Source: Sphingobacteriales bacterium UTBCD1 (GTDB lineage: Bacteria; Bacteroidota; Bacteroidia; Chitinophagales; Chitinophagaceae). From it: a stretch of DNA of 43,093 nucleotides. The position numbers and the translations under genes were made by a program. This document shows, one piece after another, positions 8,597-15,350 of the stretch (within the stretch, counting starts at the first letter, position 1; every line of letters begins with the position of its first letter). The notes beneath the pieces were generated by a model, which saw nothing but the letters and a program-made list of their open reading frames with translations, was not told the origin of the DNA and did no database searches. The stretch is from assembly GCA_002066995.1 (NCBI GenBank), contig MWTC01000033.1, positions 1-43,093 of the forward strand. Reading direction: 5' to 3'.

Positions 8597-10804
8597 ATGA
8601 ACAATATAGGGAAGAAACCCATTTCAGAATTAGGTTACAATTTTATTCCAAAAGAGTATATCCCAAAAGGGAAGAACGAATATTATCTACGAAATATTCA
8701 GAACAGGAGCGGGATCAAATACCGGAAACTGACGGCTCATGAAATAGAAGTGCTGGTAAAAAATGATAACTCATCCGATGACTGGAATAAGGTGCTCGTT
8801 TCAAAAGCCTTCAATCCTCAGCTTGTCAAAGACTGTAAATTTTATGGCCTGGTAAGAATTGGGAAACTGGAGCCTTTCTTTCATGAATTCAATAACCTGC
8901 GCATGCAGGTTGGTTTATATAACAGTACCATCATCAGTTGTGATCTTGGAGACAATGTGGCTCTTGACAATGTCAATTATATAAGCCATTATATCATCGG
9001 CAATGATGTCATGCTGGCCAATGTAAATGAGATTTGCACAACCAGTCACTCCAAGTTCGGAAATGGTATTATTAAAGAAGGTGAGAATGAATCGGTGAGG
9101 ATCTGGATGGAATTATGCAATGAAAACGGTGGCCGGAGTGTAATGCCTTTTAACGGAATGCAACCGGGTGATGCATATCTATGGGCCAAATACCGTGATC
9201 ATGATAAGCTGATGCAGAAGTTTCGTGAATTCACAGAAAAAAAATTTGACCGGCAAAGAGGATACTATGGAAAGATAGGCGACCGGACTGTGATCAAGAA
9301 TTGCGGCATTCTCAAAGATGTATGGATAGGAAGTGATGCGTACCTGAAAGGCGCCAACAAACTAAAAAACCTGACCATCAATTCTTCTCCGGAAGAAAAA
9401 ACACAGATTGGTGAAGGCTGCGAATTAGTGAATGGGATCATCGGTTTCGGGTGCAGAATATTTTATGGGGTAAAAGCAGTGCGATTTATCCTGGCGTCCA
9501 ATTCACAATTAAAATACGGAGCCAGGCTGATCAACTCTTACCTGGGCGACAACTCCACCATTTCCTGTTGCGAAGTTTTGAATTCGCTGATCTTCCCTGC
9601 GCATGAACAACATCACAACAATTCTTTTCTGTGTGCTGCATTGGTGATGGGCCAAAGTAATATGGCTGCAGGTGCGACCATTGGATCCAATCACAATTCG
9701 AGAGGAGCAGACGGTGAATTGCAGGCTGAAAGGGGCTTCTGGCCGGGGTTGTGTGTCAGTTTGAAACACAATTCAAAATTTGCCACATTTACCCTGATCG
9801 CCAAAGGAGATTATCCATACGAATTAAATATACCGGTTCCATTTTCCCTTATCCGCAATGATGAAAGTAAAGACCAACTGACGGTGATGCCTGCTTATTG
9901 GTTCATGTATAATATGTATGCCCTGGGCCGTAATGAAAAGAAATATGCCGTCCGTGACATAAGGACAGACAAAACACAAGAATTAGAATATGATTTCCTT
10001 GCTCCTGATAGTGTGAACGAGATATTTGACGCCCTGCAACTGTTACAGAAGTTTACCGCAAATGCTTTTGCCAAAAAAGTAAAAAAGAATATCGCAGAAA
10101 AAGACTTGTATAAAACAGGAGCGCAACTGCTGGATCACACACCGGAAACGGCTGACAAACTGGAAATACTTGCTGAAGGATTTGAAAACTCCGACCGTAA
10201 AGTTCAGTTGGTAAAAGCCGTGCGTGCCTACCGCATTTACAAAGAACTGGTGATGTATTACGGCGTATCACAATTGATCCGTTTCATTGACCGGAATAAA
10301 CCTGGCAACTGGCAGGACTTGAAACAATCTTTACCTTTTCATTCCCGAAGAGAAACATGGCGCAACATTGGCGGGCAGCTATTACCCGTAACACCATTGG
10401 ACTCATTAATTAAAAATGTGGAAACTGGTAAGATCAGGAACTGGGATGAAGTGCACCACTTCTACATTAAATGCAGTAAACTTTATCCTGAACAAAAATT
10501 TAATCACGCCTTTGCCTCACTTGCAGAGATCGCAAACATCCGCAAGCCGGAGGATTTTACAAAAAAGGTATTCAGGAAACTTATTTTACAGGCAACGGAT
10601 ACAAAAGGCTGGATGACCAAAGAAGTTTTCGAATCGAGGTCCAAGGACTATTTTAACGAGTTCAGGAAAATGATGTATGGCAGCCAAAAAGAAATGGATA
10701 GTGTGATTGGCAAACTTTCTGACAATACCTTCATTGCACAACAACAGGAAGAATATTCCGGATTTAAGAACCGGGCACATGAACTGATAAGACAGTTCCA
10801 GTAA
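8597..10804 (+). CDS. DUF4954 family protein with left-handed beta-helix (hexapeptide-repeat) region
   Basis: This large cytoplasmic protein (735 aa from the chosen ATG) has no signal peptide or membrane segment. The sequence matches my recollection of DUF4954, a Bacteroidota/spirochaete family of unknown function. Residues about 100-420 contain imperfect hexapeptide-type rungs, such as DNVALDNVNYISHYIIGNDV, like the acyl-/nucleotidyl-transferase beta-helices of GlmU and LpxA. The C-terminal 300 residues are helical and unassigned. Its position right behind glmS suggests a link to amino-sugar nucleotides, which is inference only. The start is uncertain: a TTG at 8558 would add 13 residues. 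I prefer ATG 8597, because a near-consensus -7 box (TATATTTC, 8570-8577) lies between the two and may be an internal promoter. Confidence 0.8.
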   Translation: MNNIGKKPISELGYNFIPKEYIPKGKNEYYLRNIQNRSGIKYRKLTAHEIEVLVKNDNSSDDWNKVLVSKAFNPQLVKDCKFYGLVRIGKLEPFFHEFNNLRMQVGLYNSTIISCDLGDNVALDNVNYISHYIIGNDVMLANVNEICTTSHSKFGNGIIKEGENESVRIWMELCNENGGRSVMPFNGMQPGDAYLWAKYRDHDKLMQKFREFTEKKFDRQRGYYGKIGDRTVIKNCGILKDVWIGSDAYLKGANKLKNLTINSSPEEKTQIGEGCELVNGIIGFGCRIFYGVKAVRFILASNSQLKYGARLINSYLGDNSTISCCEVLNSLIFPAHEQHHNNSFLCAALVMGQSNMAAGATIGSNHNSRGADGELQAERGFWPGLCVSLKHNSKFATFTLIAKGDYPYELNIPVPFSLIRNDESKDQLTVMPAYWFMYNMYALGRNEKKYAVRDIRTDKTQELEYDFLAPDSVNEIFDALQLLQKFTANAFAKKVKKNIAEKDLYKTGAQLLDHTPETADKLEILAEGFENSDRKVQLVKAVRAYRIYKELVMYYGVSQLIRFIDRNKPGNWQDLKQSLPFHSRRETWRNIGGQLLPVTPLDSLIKNVETGKIRNWDEVHHFYIKCSKLYPEQKFNHAFASLAEIANIRKPEDFTKKVFRKLILQATDTKGWMTKEVFESRSKDYFNEFRKMMYGSQKEMDSVIGKLSDNTFIAQQQEEYSGFKNRAHELIRQFQ

Positions 10805-10840
10805 TATCGCATCATTGCTTCATAAAAACAGATCACCTGG

Positions 10841-10879
10841 TTCCGGCAGCATAAAATTTACCGGAAGCGTTCCACCGGT
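10841..10879. terminator. Hairpin-forming sequence between convergent DUF4954 and der
   Basis: TTCCGG (10841-10846) can pair with CCGGAA (10861-10866), and ACCGG (10860-10864) can instead pair with CCGGT (10875-10879). The two stems are mutually exclusive. It sits between two convergent stop codons, followed by A/T-rich sequence including a T run at 10894-10900. It may help end transcription in both directions, but it is not a textbook terminator. Confidence 0.35.
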
Positions 10880-10890
10880 ATTAAATATTG

Positions 10891-12204
10891 CTATTTTTTT
10901 CTGAAAAAAATACGGACGGGCACCCCCCGGAAATTAAAATTCTTTCTAAGCTGGTTTTCCAGGTAATTCTTATAAGGTGTCTTTACATCATCCGGGTAAT
11001 TACAAAAAAATGCAAAGGAAGGCACCTGGGTGGGAAGCTGAGTGACAAATTTAATTTTTAACGGATGCCCTCGGACCACGGGGGGATGATAAGCCTGAAT
11101 AGCTTTCTGCATCACCTCATTAAGTTTTGAAGTAGTGATTTTCCTTTGTTTATTCTCAAAAACTTCCAGTGCCATTTCAATAGATTTGAAAATTCTTGTT
11201 TTTTCCTTCGCCGAAATAAAAAGAACTGGAACATCACTGAACGGGGCAAATCTTTTCTTTAATTCCTCCTCGTATTCCTTTGCCGTGTTTGTTTCTTTAT
11301 TGACAAGATCCCATTTATTTACCAGTACCACTATACCTTTTCCCTTTCGCACCGCCAGGCTAAAAATATTCAGGTCCTGTGCAGAGATGCCCTTTGCTGC
11401 ATCGATAAGCAAGAGACAAACATCCGCTTCATCCATTGCACGAATGGCACGAATTACAGAATAAAATTCCAGGTCTTCCTGCACTTTGGCTTTTTTCCGG
11501 ATACCTGCAGTATCAATCAGTACAAATTCCTTTTTAAAAAGATTGTAGTGGGTATGAATAGTGTCTCTCGTAGTACCGGGTATGTCACTCACTATTGTCC
11601 TTTCCTCACCAACCAATGCATTCAATAATGATGATTTGCCCACATTGGGCTGCCCGATTATTGCAATCCTGGGTAATTTTTCTATTTCTTTGATTTCTTC
11701 AGATATTTCATCTGTTATCAGTTCACTGACCGCATCAAGCAATTCCCCGGTGCCACTTCCGCTTACTGAAGAAATAAAAAATATTTTTTCAAACCCCAGG
11801 CCGTAAAATTCCGAAGCATCCAGCATCCTTTCGGGATTGTCCACTTTATTTACAACAAGAAAAACGGGCTTATTTCCACGTCGCAAAACCGCAGCCATCT
11901 CATCGTCTAAATCTGTCATACCCGTTGCTGCATCCACCATAAATATGACCGCATTGGCCTCTTCCATGGCAACCAGTACCTGCTTTGCGATTTCTTTTTC
12001 AAAAATATCCTCACTGCCCGGCACAAATCCACCTGTATCTATAACATTGAAAGTCTTTCCATTCCAGTCGGTCATTCCATATTGCCGGTCTCTTGTCACT
12101 CCACTCACATCATCTACAATGGCTTTCCTTTGTTCCAACAGCCTGTTAAAAAGAGTACTCTTTCCAACATTGGGCCTTCCTACTATGGCAACAGTAAAAC
12201 TCAT
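10891..12204 (-). CDS. der: Ribosome biogenesis GTPase Der (EngA)
   Basis: Der is the double-GTPase that assists maturation of the 50S ribosomal subunit. Both G domains are intact. The first has GRPNVGKST near residue 9, DTGG and NKVD; the second has GQPNVGKSS near residue 182, DTAGIRKK and NKWDLV. The C-terminal KH-like domain (about 350-437) ends in RGVPVRIFFRKK, the conserved family tail. At 437 aa it is full length. It lies 55 bp downstream of era on the same strand with no strong promoter between them, so era-der is probably one transcription unit. Confidence 0.97.
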   Translation of the reverse strand: MSFTVAIVGRPNVGKSTLFNRLLEQRKAIVDDVSGVTRDRQYGMTDWNGKTFNVIDTGGFVPGSEDIFEKEIAKQVLVAMEEANAVIFMVDAATGMTDLDDEMAAVLRRGNKPVFLVVNKVDNPERMLDASEFYGLGFEKIFFISSVSGSGTGELLDAVSELITDEISEEIKEIEKLPRIAIIGQPNVGKSSLLNALVGEERTIVSDIPGTTRDTIHTHYNLFKKEFVLIDTAGIRKKAKVQEDLEFYSVIRAIRAMDEADVCLLLIDAAKGISAQDLNIFSLAVRKGKGIVVLVNKWDLVNKETNTAKEYEEELKKRFAPFSDVPVLFISAKEKTRIFKSIEMALEVFENKQRKITTSKLNEVMQKAIQAYHPPVVRGHPLKIKFVTQLPTQVPSFAFFCNYPDDVKTPYKNYLENQLRKNFNFRGVPVRIFFRKK

Positions 12205-12259
12205 TTCTCAAAATATTAAAATAAAATAATCAAAGCCGTAATCTTCCTGCTTCAATTGA

Positions 12260-13126
12260 TTAATACCCGTATTCTTTCAGGTATAGTTCATTATCTCTCC
12301 ATTTTTCCTTCACCTTTACAAACAGCTCCAAAAATATTTTCTTACCGAGAAATTTTTCAATTTCTTTTCTCGATTCAGTACCCAGCTTCTTAATTTTACT
12401 TCCCCCGGCTCCTAATAATATCCCTTTCTGCGTTTCCCGCTGCACAATGATATCTGCCAGTATCTTTATCAATTCTTTTTTTTCTTTAAACTCTGTTATC
12501 ATTACGGTCGTTTGGTAAGGCAATTCCTCTTCAAACAGGTCATAGATCTTTTCCCGTATCATTTCTGCAATAAAAAACCGGGTGCTCCGGTCTGTGATCT
12601 CATCACCATGATAAAATGGTTCTCCTTCAGGCATCAGGTCTATAAGTTCACGGATAAACTTCTTCCTGTTCACTCCTGACAGGGCTGAGATGCTAATCAC
12701 TTTTCTGCAGTATTTCTTCCCGGAAAAGAAGATTTCCGCCTCTTTTTGTTTTACTTTATCTACCAGGTCAATTTTATTTAAAACTACTACTGCGGGTACC
12801 TTTAAATGCAGGGCCTCAAATATCTTATCACACTCATTCCAATCATCTTTTATATCTACCAGCAGCAGGGCAAGGTCTGCATCTTCCAATGCATTCTTTA
12901 CTTCCTGCATCATTTTCTCATGAAGTTTATATTTTGGCCTGATGATCCCGGGGGTGTCTGAGAATACAATTTGGTGATCCTTCCCTGTCAATATTCCTTT
13001 TATCCGGTGCCGGGTTGTCTGAACTTTTTTTGAAACTATCGCAAGCTTCTCCCCAATCAATGCGTTGAGCAAAGTACTCTTACCTGCATTAGGTTTACCA
13101 AAAATACTGACAAATCCGGCCTTCAT
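12260..13126 (-). CDS. era: GTPase Era
   Basis: Era is a GTPase that binds the 3' end of 16S rRNA and acts in 30S assembly. The G domain has FGKPNAGKSTL (G1), the switch I region VQTTRHRI, DTPGI (G3) and NKID (G4). The C-terminal KH domain has the typical region around GSKIKKLGTESRKEIEKFLGKK, here from about residue 238. At 288 aa it is normal length. The ATG at 13126 is preceded by a perfect -7 box with only 7 nt between, so the leader should be very short. It precedes der. Confidence 0.97.
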   Translation of the reverse strand: MKAGFVSIFGKPNAGKSTLLNALIGEKLAIVSKKVQTTRHRIKGILTGKDHQIVFSDTPGIIRPKYKLHEKMMQEVKNALEDADLALLLVDIKDDWNECDKIFEALHLKVPAVVVLNKIDLVDKVKQKEAEIFFSGKKYCRKVISISALSGVNRKKFIRELIDLMPEGEPFYHGDEITDRSTRFFIAEMIREKIYDLFEEELPYQTTVMITEFKEKKELIKILADIIVQRETQKGILLGAGGSKIKKLGTESRKEIEKFLGKKIFLELFVKVKEKWRDNELYLKEYGY

Positions 13127-13133
13127 AATTCTT

Positions 13134-13141
13134 CAAATCTA
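13134..13141 (-). promoter_or_regulatory. Predicted -7 box of era
   Basis: TAGATTTG on the minus strand is an exact TAnnTTTG match, 7 nt before the era ATG. No TTG is found at the usual -33 distance. It is another box lying unusually near a start codon. Confidence 0.45.
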
Positions 13142-13304
13142 TTCAAAAAAGAATTTACTGATTTTTTTTAACAGGAAACAATAATTATAAAGCCAGGTCT
13201 GTCTCTCTGCATACTTGATCAGCCCATGCTTCATACCTGACTTAGTCAATGAAAAACTCCTGCAGATAAAAAATGTGCCTTATGGTTCTATCTCTGAAGT
13301 AAAA

Positions 13305-13322
13305 GGAGGGTCCGAACCTCCG
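13305..13322 (-). repeat. Degenerate copy of the tRNA-fMet T-arm
   Basis: These 18 bases match the T-arm of the neighbouring tRNA-fMet (13468-13485) at 17 of 18 positions in the same orientation, with TTCGAAC changed to TTCGGAC. Flanking bases toward the tRNA 3' side (CAGAGA) also recur. No D-arm or acceptor stem accompanies it, so it is not a second tRNA. It is a remnant of duplication or of a past integration event. Confidence 0.6.
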
Positions 13323-13336
13323 TCTGCCACAGACGG
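13320..13336. repeat. Perfect 7-bp inverted repeat sharing a core with the tRNA terminator
   Basis: CCGTCTG / CAGACGG arms surround a 3-nt centre. Read on the minus strand it contains CTGTGGCAGA, and the tRNA terminator hairpin (13435-13450) contains CTGTGGCGGA on the plus strand. The two may be copies of one short palindromic element in opposite orientation. It directly abuts the T-arm remnant. Confidence 0.5.
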
Positions 13337-13428
13337 AAATGAGCATCGCAATATTATAATTCTTGCCAAACTTCAGAATATTCCTTTTGATCAATTCCCC
13401 GATATCAAGAACTTGTTTCCTTTGAAAA

Positions 13429-13450
13429 GAAAAATCCGCCCTGTGGCGGA
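13429..13450 (-). terminator. Rho-independent terminator of tRNA-fMet
   Basis: On the minus strand, 10 nt past the tRNA 3' end, TCCGCC and GGCGGA form a perfect 6-bp stem with a 4-nt loop (13435-13450), followed by TTTTTCTTTTC. It is a standard intrinsic terminator that closes the one-gene tRNA unit. Confidence 0.75.
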
Positions 13451-13459
13451 ATCTCTCTG

Positions 13460-13531
13460 TTGCGAAGGGAGGGTTCGAACCTCCGACCTACGGGTTATGA
13501 GCCCGTCGAGCTACCGCTGCTCTACTTCGCG
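13460..13531 (-). tRNA. Initiator tRNA-fMet (CAT anticodon)
   Basis: The 72-nt sequence folds as a full cloverleaf: acceptor CGCGAAG/CTTCGCA, D stem GAGC/GCTC, anticodon stem ACGGG/CCCGT with loop CTCATAA, and T arm GGAGG-TTCGAAC-CCTCC, with discriminator A. Two bacterial initiator hallmarks are present. The first is the unpaired C1 x A72 at the end of the acceptor stem. The second is three consecutive G:C pairs in the anticodon stem. CCA is not encoded. The unit has its own promoter and terminator and lies between two protein genes on the same strand. Confidence 0.96.
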
Positions 13532-13541
13532 ATGTGGATTG

Positions 13542-13573
13542 CAAAGATAACCCGTTATTCGTTTGTTTCCAAA
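13542..13573 (-). promoter_or_regulatory. Promoter of tRNA-fMet
   Basis: It has a perfect Bacteroidota promoter structure on the minus strand: TTTG at 13570-13573, a 20-bp spacer, then TATCTTTG at 13542-13549, 10 bp before the mature tRNA 5' end. This is the clearest full -33/-7 promoter in the window and supports the consensus used elsewhere. Confidence 0.75.
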
Positions 13574-13574
13574 G

Positions 13575-13605
13575 AAAAAAGCCGCTACAAAAAATGTAAC
13601 GGCTG
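13575..13605 (-). terminator. Rho-independent terminator of the GIN-domain gene pair
   Basis: On the minus strand, 23 bp after the stop codon of the second GIN-domain gene, AGCCG(T)TACA and TGTA(G)CGGCT form a stem of 9 pairs with one mismatch, followed by TTTTTT. It insulates the GIN-domain genes from the tRNA promoter, whose -33 box begins 2 bp further on. Confidence 0.8.
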
Positions 13606-13626
13606 TATTGGCTATACCCTTCTTTG

Positions 13627-14343
13627 TTATGATTTTTTTGAAACGTTACTGGCGCCACTGATTTTAAGATCACGTATGATGGCTTCTCCCTTATAAAATA
13701 CATCACTGGCGCCACTTGCTTTTATTGATATTTCTTTATTCACCGTGATATGTATGCTACTGGCCCCGGTTGCCTGTACAGCACAAAAATCTGCAGTGAA
13801 TTCATAAGCTTTGAAATCGCTGGCTCCGCTCGCATCTACCTTCACTTTTTCTGCATTACCACTCATTTTCAAATCCGAAGCGCCGCTCAATCTTATTTCT
13901 AAATTTTTTGCCACCAGTTTTCCTCCTTTCAAATCTGAAGCGCCTGAAAGATCAATACGCAGGTCATCTGCCTTCATATCTCCTATAACTAACAGATCAC
14001 AGGCGCCGCTGGCTTTGATCTGATCTAAATCTTTGTACGAAATATACACTTTCAATTTCCGGTTACCCCAATCAATCCTGACATTATTATTGTTTTCATA
14101 CCAGATATTCAGTATTCCATCCTTCACTTCTGTTTTGATACGATCCCTGTACTTTGCTTCAGAAGCGCTGACGGCTAAAGCTTCATCGCCCTGGGACAGG
14201 TACAGGTCCATACCGCCAGAAACAGAAATTCCATGAAACCCGGAAACATTTCTTTTTTCTGCATTCACATCATTAATAACTTTTTGTGCAGAAGCAATAC
14301 TAAAAATTGCTGTTGCAAAGATCAAACCAAGTATTTTTTTCAT
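13627..14343 (-). CDS. Secreted GIN-domain (DUF2807) protein, SGAS-type repeats
   Basis: This is a 238-aa exported protein: a hydrophobic signal peptide (MKKILGLIFATAIFSIASAQ) followed by one DUF2807/GIN domain, a beta-solenoid head domain called a putative adhesin head in domain databases. Its role is unknown. From about residue 100 onward a turn motif recurs at every rung: SGACD, SGASD, SGASD, SGASD, TGASS, SGASD, SGASN (seven times, about 15-20 residues apart). I chose ATG 14343 because it starts the signal peptide; the longer open frame begins inside the upstream paralogue. It is 10 bp downstream of that paralogue, so the two are certainly one operon, closed by the terminator at 13575-13605. 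Confidence 0.88.
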   Translation of the reverse strand: MKKILGLIFATAIFSIASAQKVINDVNAEKRNVSGFHGISVSGGMDLYLSQGDEALAVSASEAKYRDRIKTEVKDGILNIWYENNNNVRIDWGNRKLKVYISYKDLDQIKASGACDLLVIGDMKADDLRIDLSGASDLKGGKLVAKNLEIRLSGASDLKMSGNAEKVKVDASGASDFKAYEFTADFCAVQATGASSIHITVNKEISIKASGASDVFYKGEAIIRDLKISGASNVSKKS

Positions 14344-14353
14344 AATTATACTT

Positions 14354-15073
14354 TTATATTTTAGAAATTTTACCACCGGTATTGATTTTAATTTCATTGA
14401 TAGCTGCTGCACCTTTATATCGTACATAGCCTCCGGTGTTGGCCCGTACACTTAAATGCTTTTCCACGGAAATATAAATTCCGGCTCCGGTATCCATTTC
14501 CGCATTGCAGGAATTGGTATTTAAATTTTCACCCATGAACTTACTTCCCGTACTTCCGGCTGCGTCCAGTTGATCCACTTTCCCGGATAATGTAATTTTA
14601 GAGCCGGTATTCTGCTCTACTTTTAGTGTGCCAATACTGATCTCGCCATTTACCAAACCGCCGGTATTTGCTTTCAGATCCAGCGATGGCGATTCGAGCA
14701 TATCAACTATGTTCACTTTGGCACCGGTACTCACTTGCAGCAGATCAAGTGCTGTGTAAGAAACATAAGCTCTCAAGGCTTTACTTTGATTAATGTGGTT
14801 GATAGCACCGGTTTTTGTTTCATAATGAATCTTCAGGATGCCATTGATTACTTCTGTCACGATCTTATCCCGGTATTTTGTTTCTGATGCACTGACTGCC
14901 ACTTCCTCAGCGCTACCTTTTGTCAGGGTCAATACAATTCCCGTTGCGACATCAATTCCGTGAAAACTGGTCACCTCCCTTTTTTCAACATTGGCGTCAT
15001 TTATGATTTTTTGGCCAAAAGAGAAGATGCTGAAAACGGATAGCAGCAGAAACGATAAAAAAATGTTCTTCAT
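14354..15073 (-). CDS. Secreted GIN-domain (DUF2807) protein, NTGG-type repeats
   Basis: This 239-aa paralogue of the downstream gene has the same signal peptide plan (MKNIFLSFLLLSVFSIFSFGQ) and the same N-terminal block (KIINDANVEKREVTSFHGID). The seven solenoid turns are present in register but use a different motif: STGAK, NTGGL, NTGSK, STGSK, DTGAG, NTGGY, NTGGK. The pair therefore arose by tandem duplication, and the turns then diverged as a set. It is divergent from the riboswitch-controlled TonB receptor; the intergenic region carries a poor -7-like match for this gene (15124-15131). Function is unknown; it is likely periplasmic or outer-surface. Confidence 0.87.
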   Translation of the reverse strand: MKNIFLSFLLLSVFSIFSFGQKIINDANVEKREVTSFHGIDVATGIVLTLTKGSAEEVAVSASETKYRDKIVTEVINGILKIHYETKTGAINHINQSKALRAYVSYTALDLLQVSTGAKVNIVDMLESPSLDLKANTGGLVNGEISIGTLKVEQNTGSKITLSGKVDQLDAAGSTGSKFMGENLNTNSCNAEMDTGAGIYISVEKHLSVRANTGGYVRYKGAAAINEIKINTGGKISKI

Positions 15074-15141
15074 AATGCTGGTTTTTATGTTATACGAAAC
15101 CGATAGTAGAAAAGTTACAGCCGCAAATCATTTTTCTCCTA

Positions 15142-15149
15142 TACCTTTG
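15142..15149 (+). promoter_or_regulatory. Predicted -7 box upstream of the TPP riboswitch
   Basis: TACCTTTG is an exact TAnnTTTG match followed by CAGC, 47 bp upstream of the riboswitch P1 stem. It gives a transcript that includes the complete aptamer. No convincing -33 TTG is found. Confidence 0.5.
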
Positions 15150-15195
15150 CAGCAGTTCTTTTGCTTTCTTTTGGAAAGCCTTAGAAATTTCAGTG

Positions 15196-15284
15196 TTTCC
15201 CGGGGTGTTTTGTCCAGCTATTGATGGAACAAGACTGAGATCAAACCCGTAGGACCTGATCAGGGTAATGCCTGCGCAGGGAAG
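15196..15284 (+). promoter_or_regulatory. TPP (thiamine pyrophosphate) riboswitch
   Basis: The THI-box core is unmistakable: GGGGTG (15202-15207), CTGAGA (15235-15240) followed by ACCC, then CCTGATC, GGGTAATGCC and GCGCAGGGAA (to 15283). P1 pairs TTCCC (15197-15201) with GGGAA (15279-15283). The aptamer lies 67 bp before the start of a TonB-dependent receptor on the same strand. The expression platform is not obvious: no strong hairpin followed by a U run is seen, so translational control is the more likely mode. Confidence 0.95.
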
Positions 15285-15350
15285 GACTTATTCCATTTCC
15301 TTTCTCCACAGCATTTCCCTCTCATTATTTTAAACTTAAAGATTAAAAAA

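Larger units (their letters stand above)
13142..13428. other. Non-coding stretch between era and the initiator tRNA unit
   Basis: I see no supportable gene here. An open frame on the plus strand (13215-13550) runs through the tRNA in antisense and is rejected. The stretch holds a degenerate T-arm copy (13305-13322) and an adjoining palindrome (13320-13336), listed separately. The remainder is unremarkable A/T-rich sequence. Confidence 0.6.

Noticed and set aside
13300-13336. A second tRNA gene
   Set aside because: Only a T-arm-like block is present; no acceptor, D or anticodon stem can be formed around it.
13215-13550. 111-codon plus-strand open frame between era and the tRNA
   Set aside because: It runs antisense through the whole tRNA-fMet gene and its terminator and has no family features or promoter.
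15285-15350. Transcription terminator as riboswitch expression platform
   Set aside because: The stretch after the aptamer has no strong hairpin followed by a T run.
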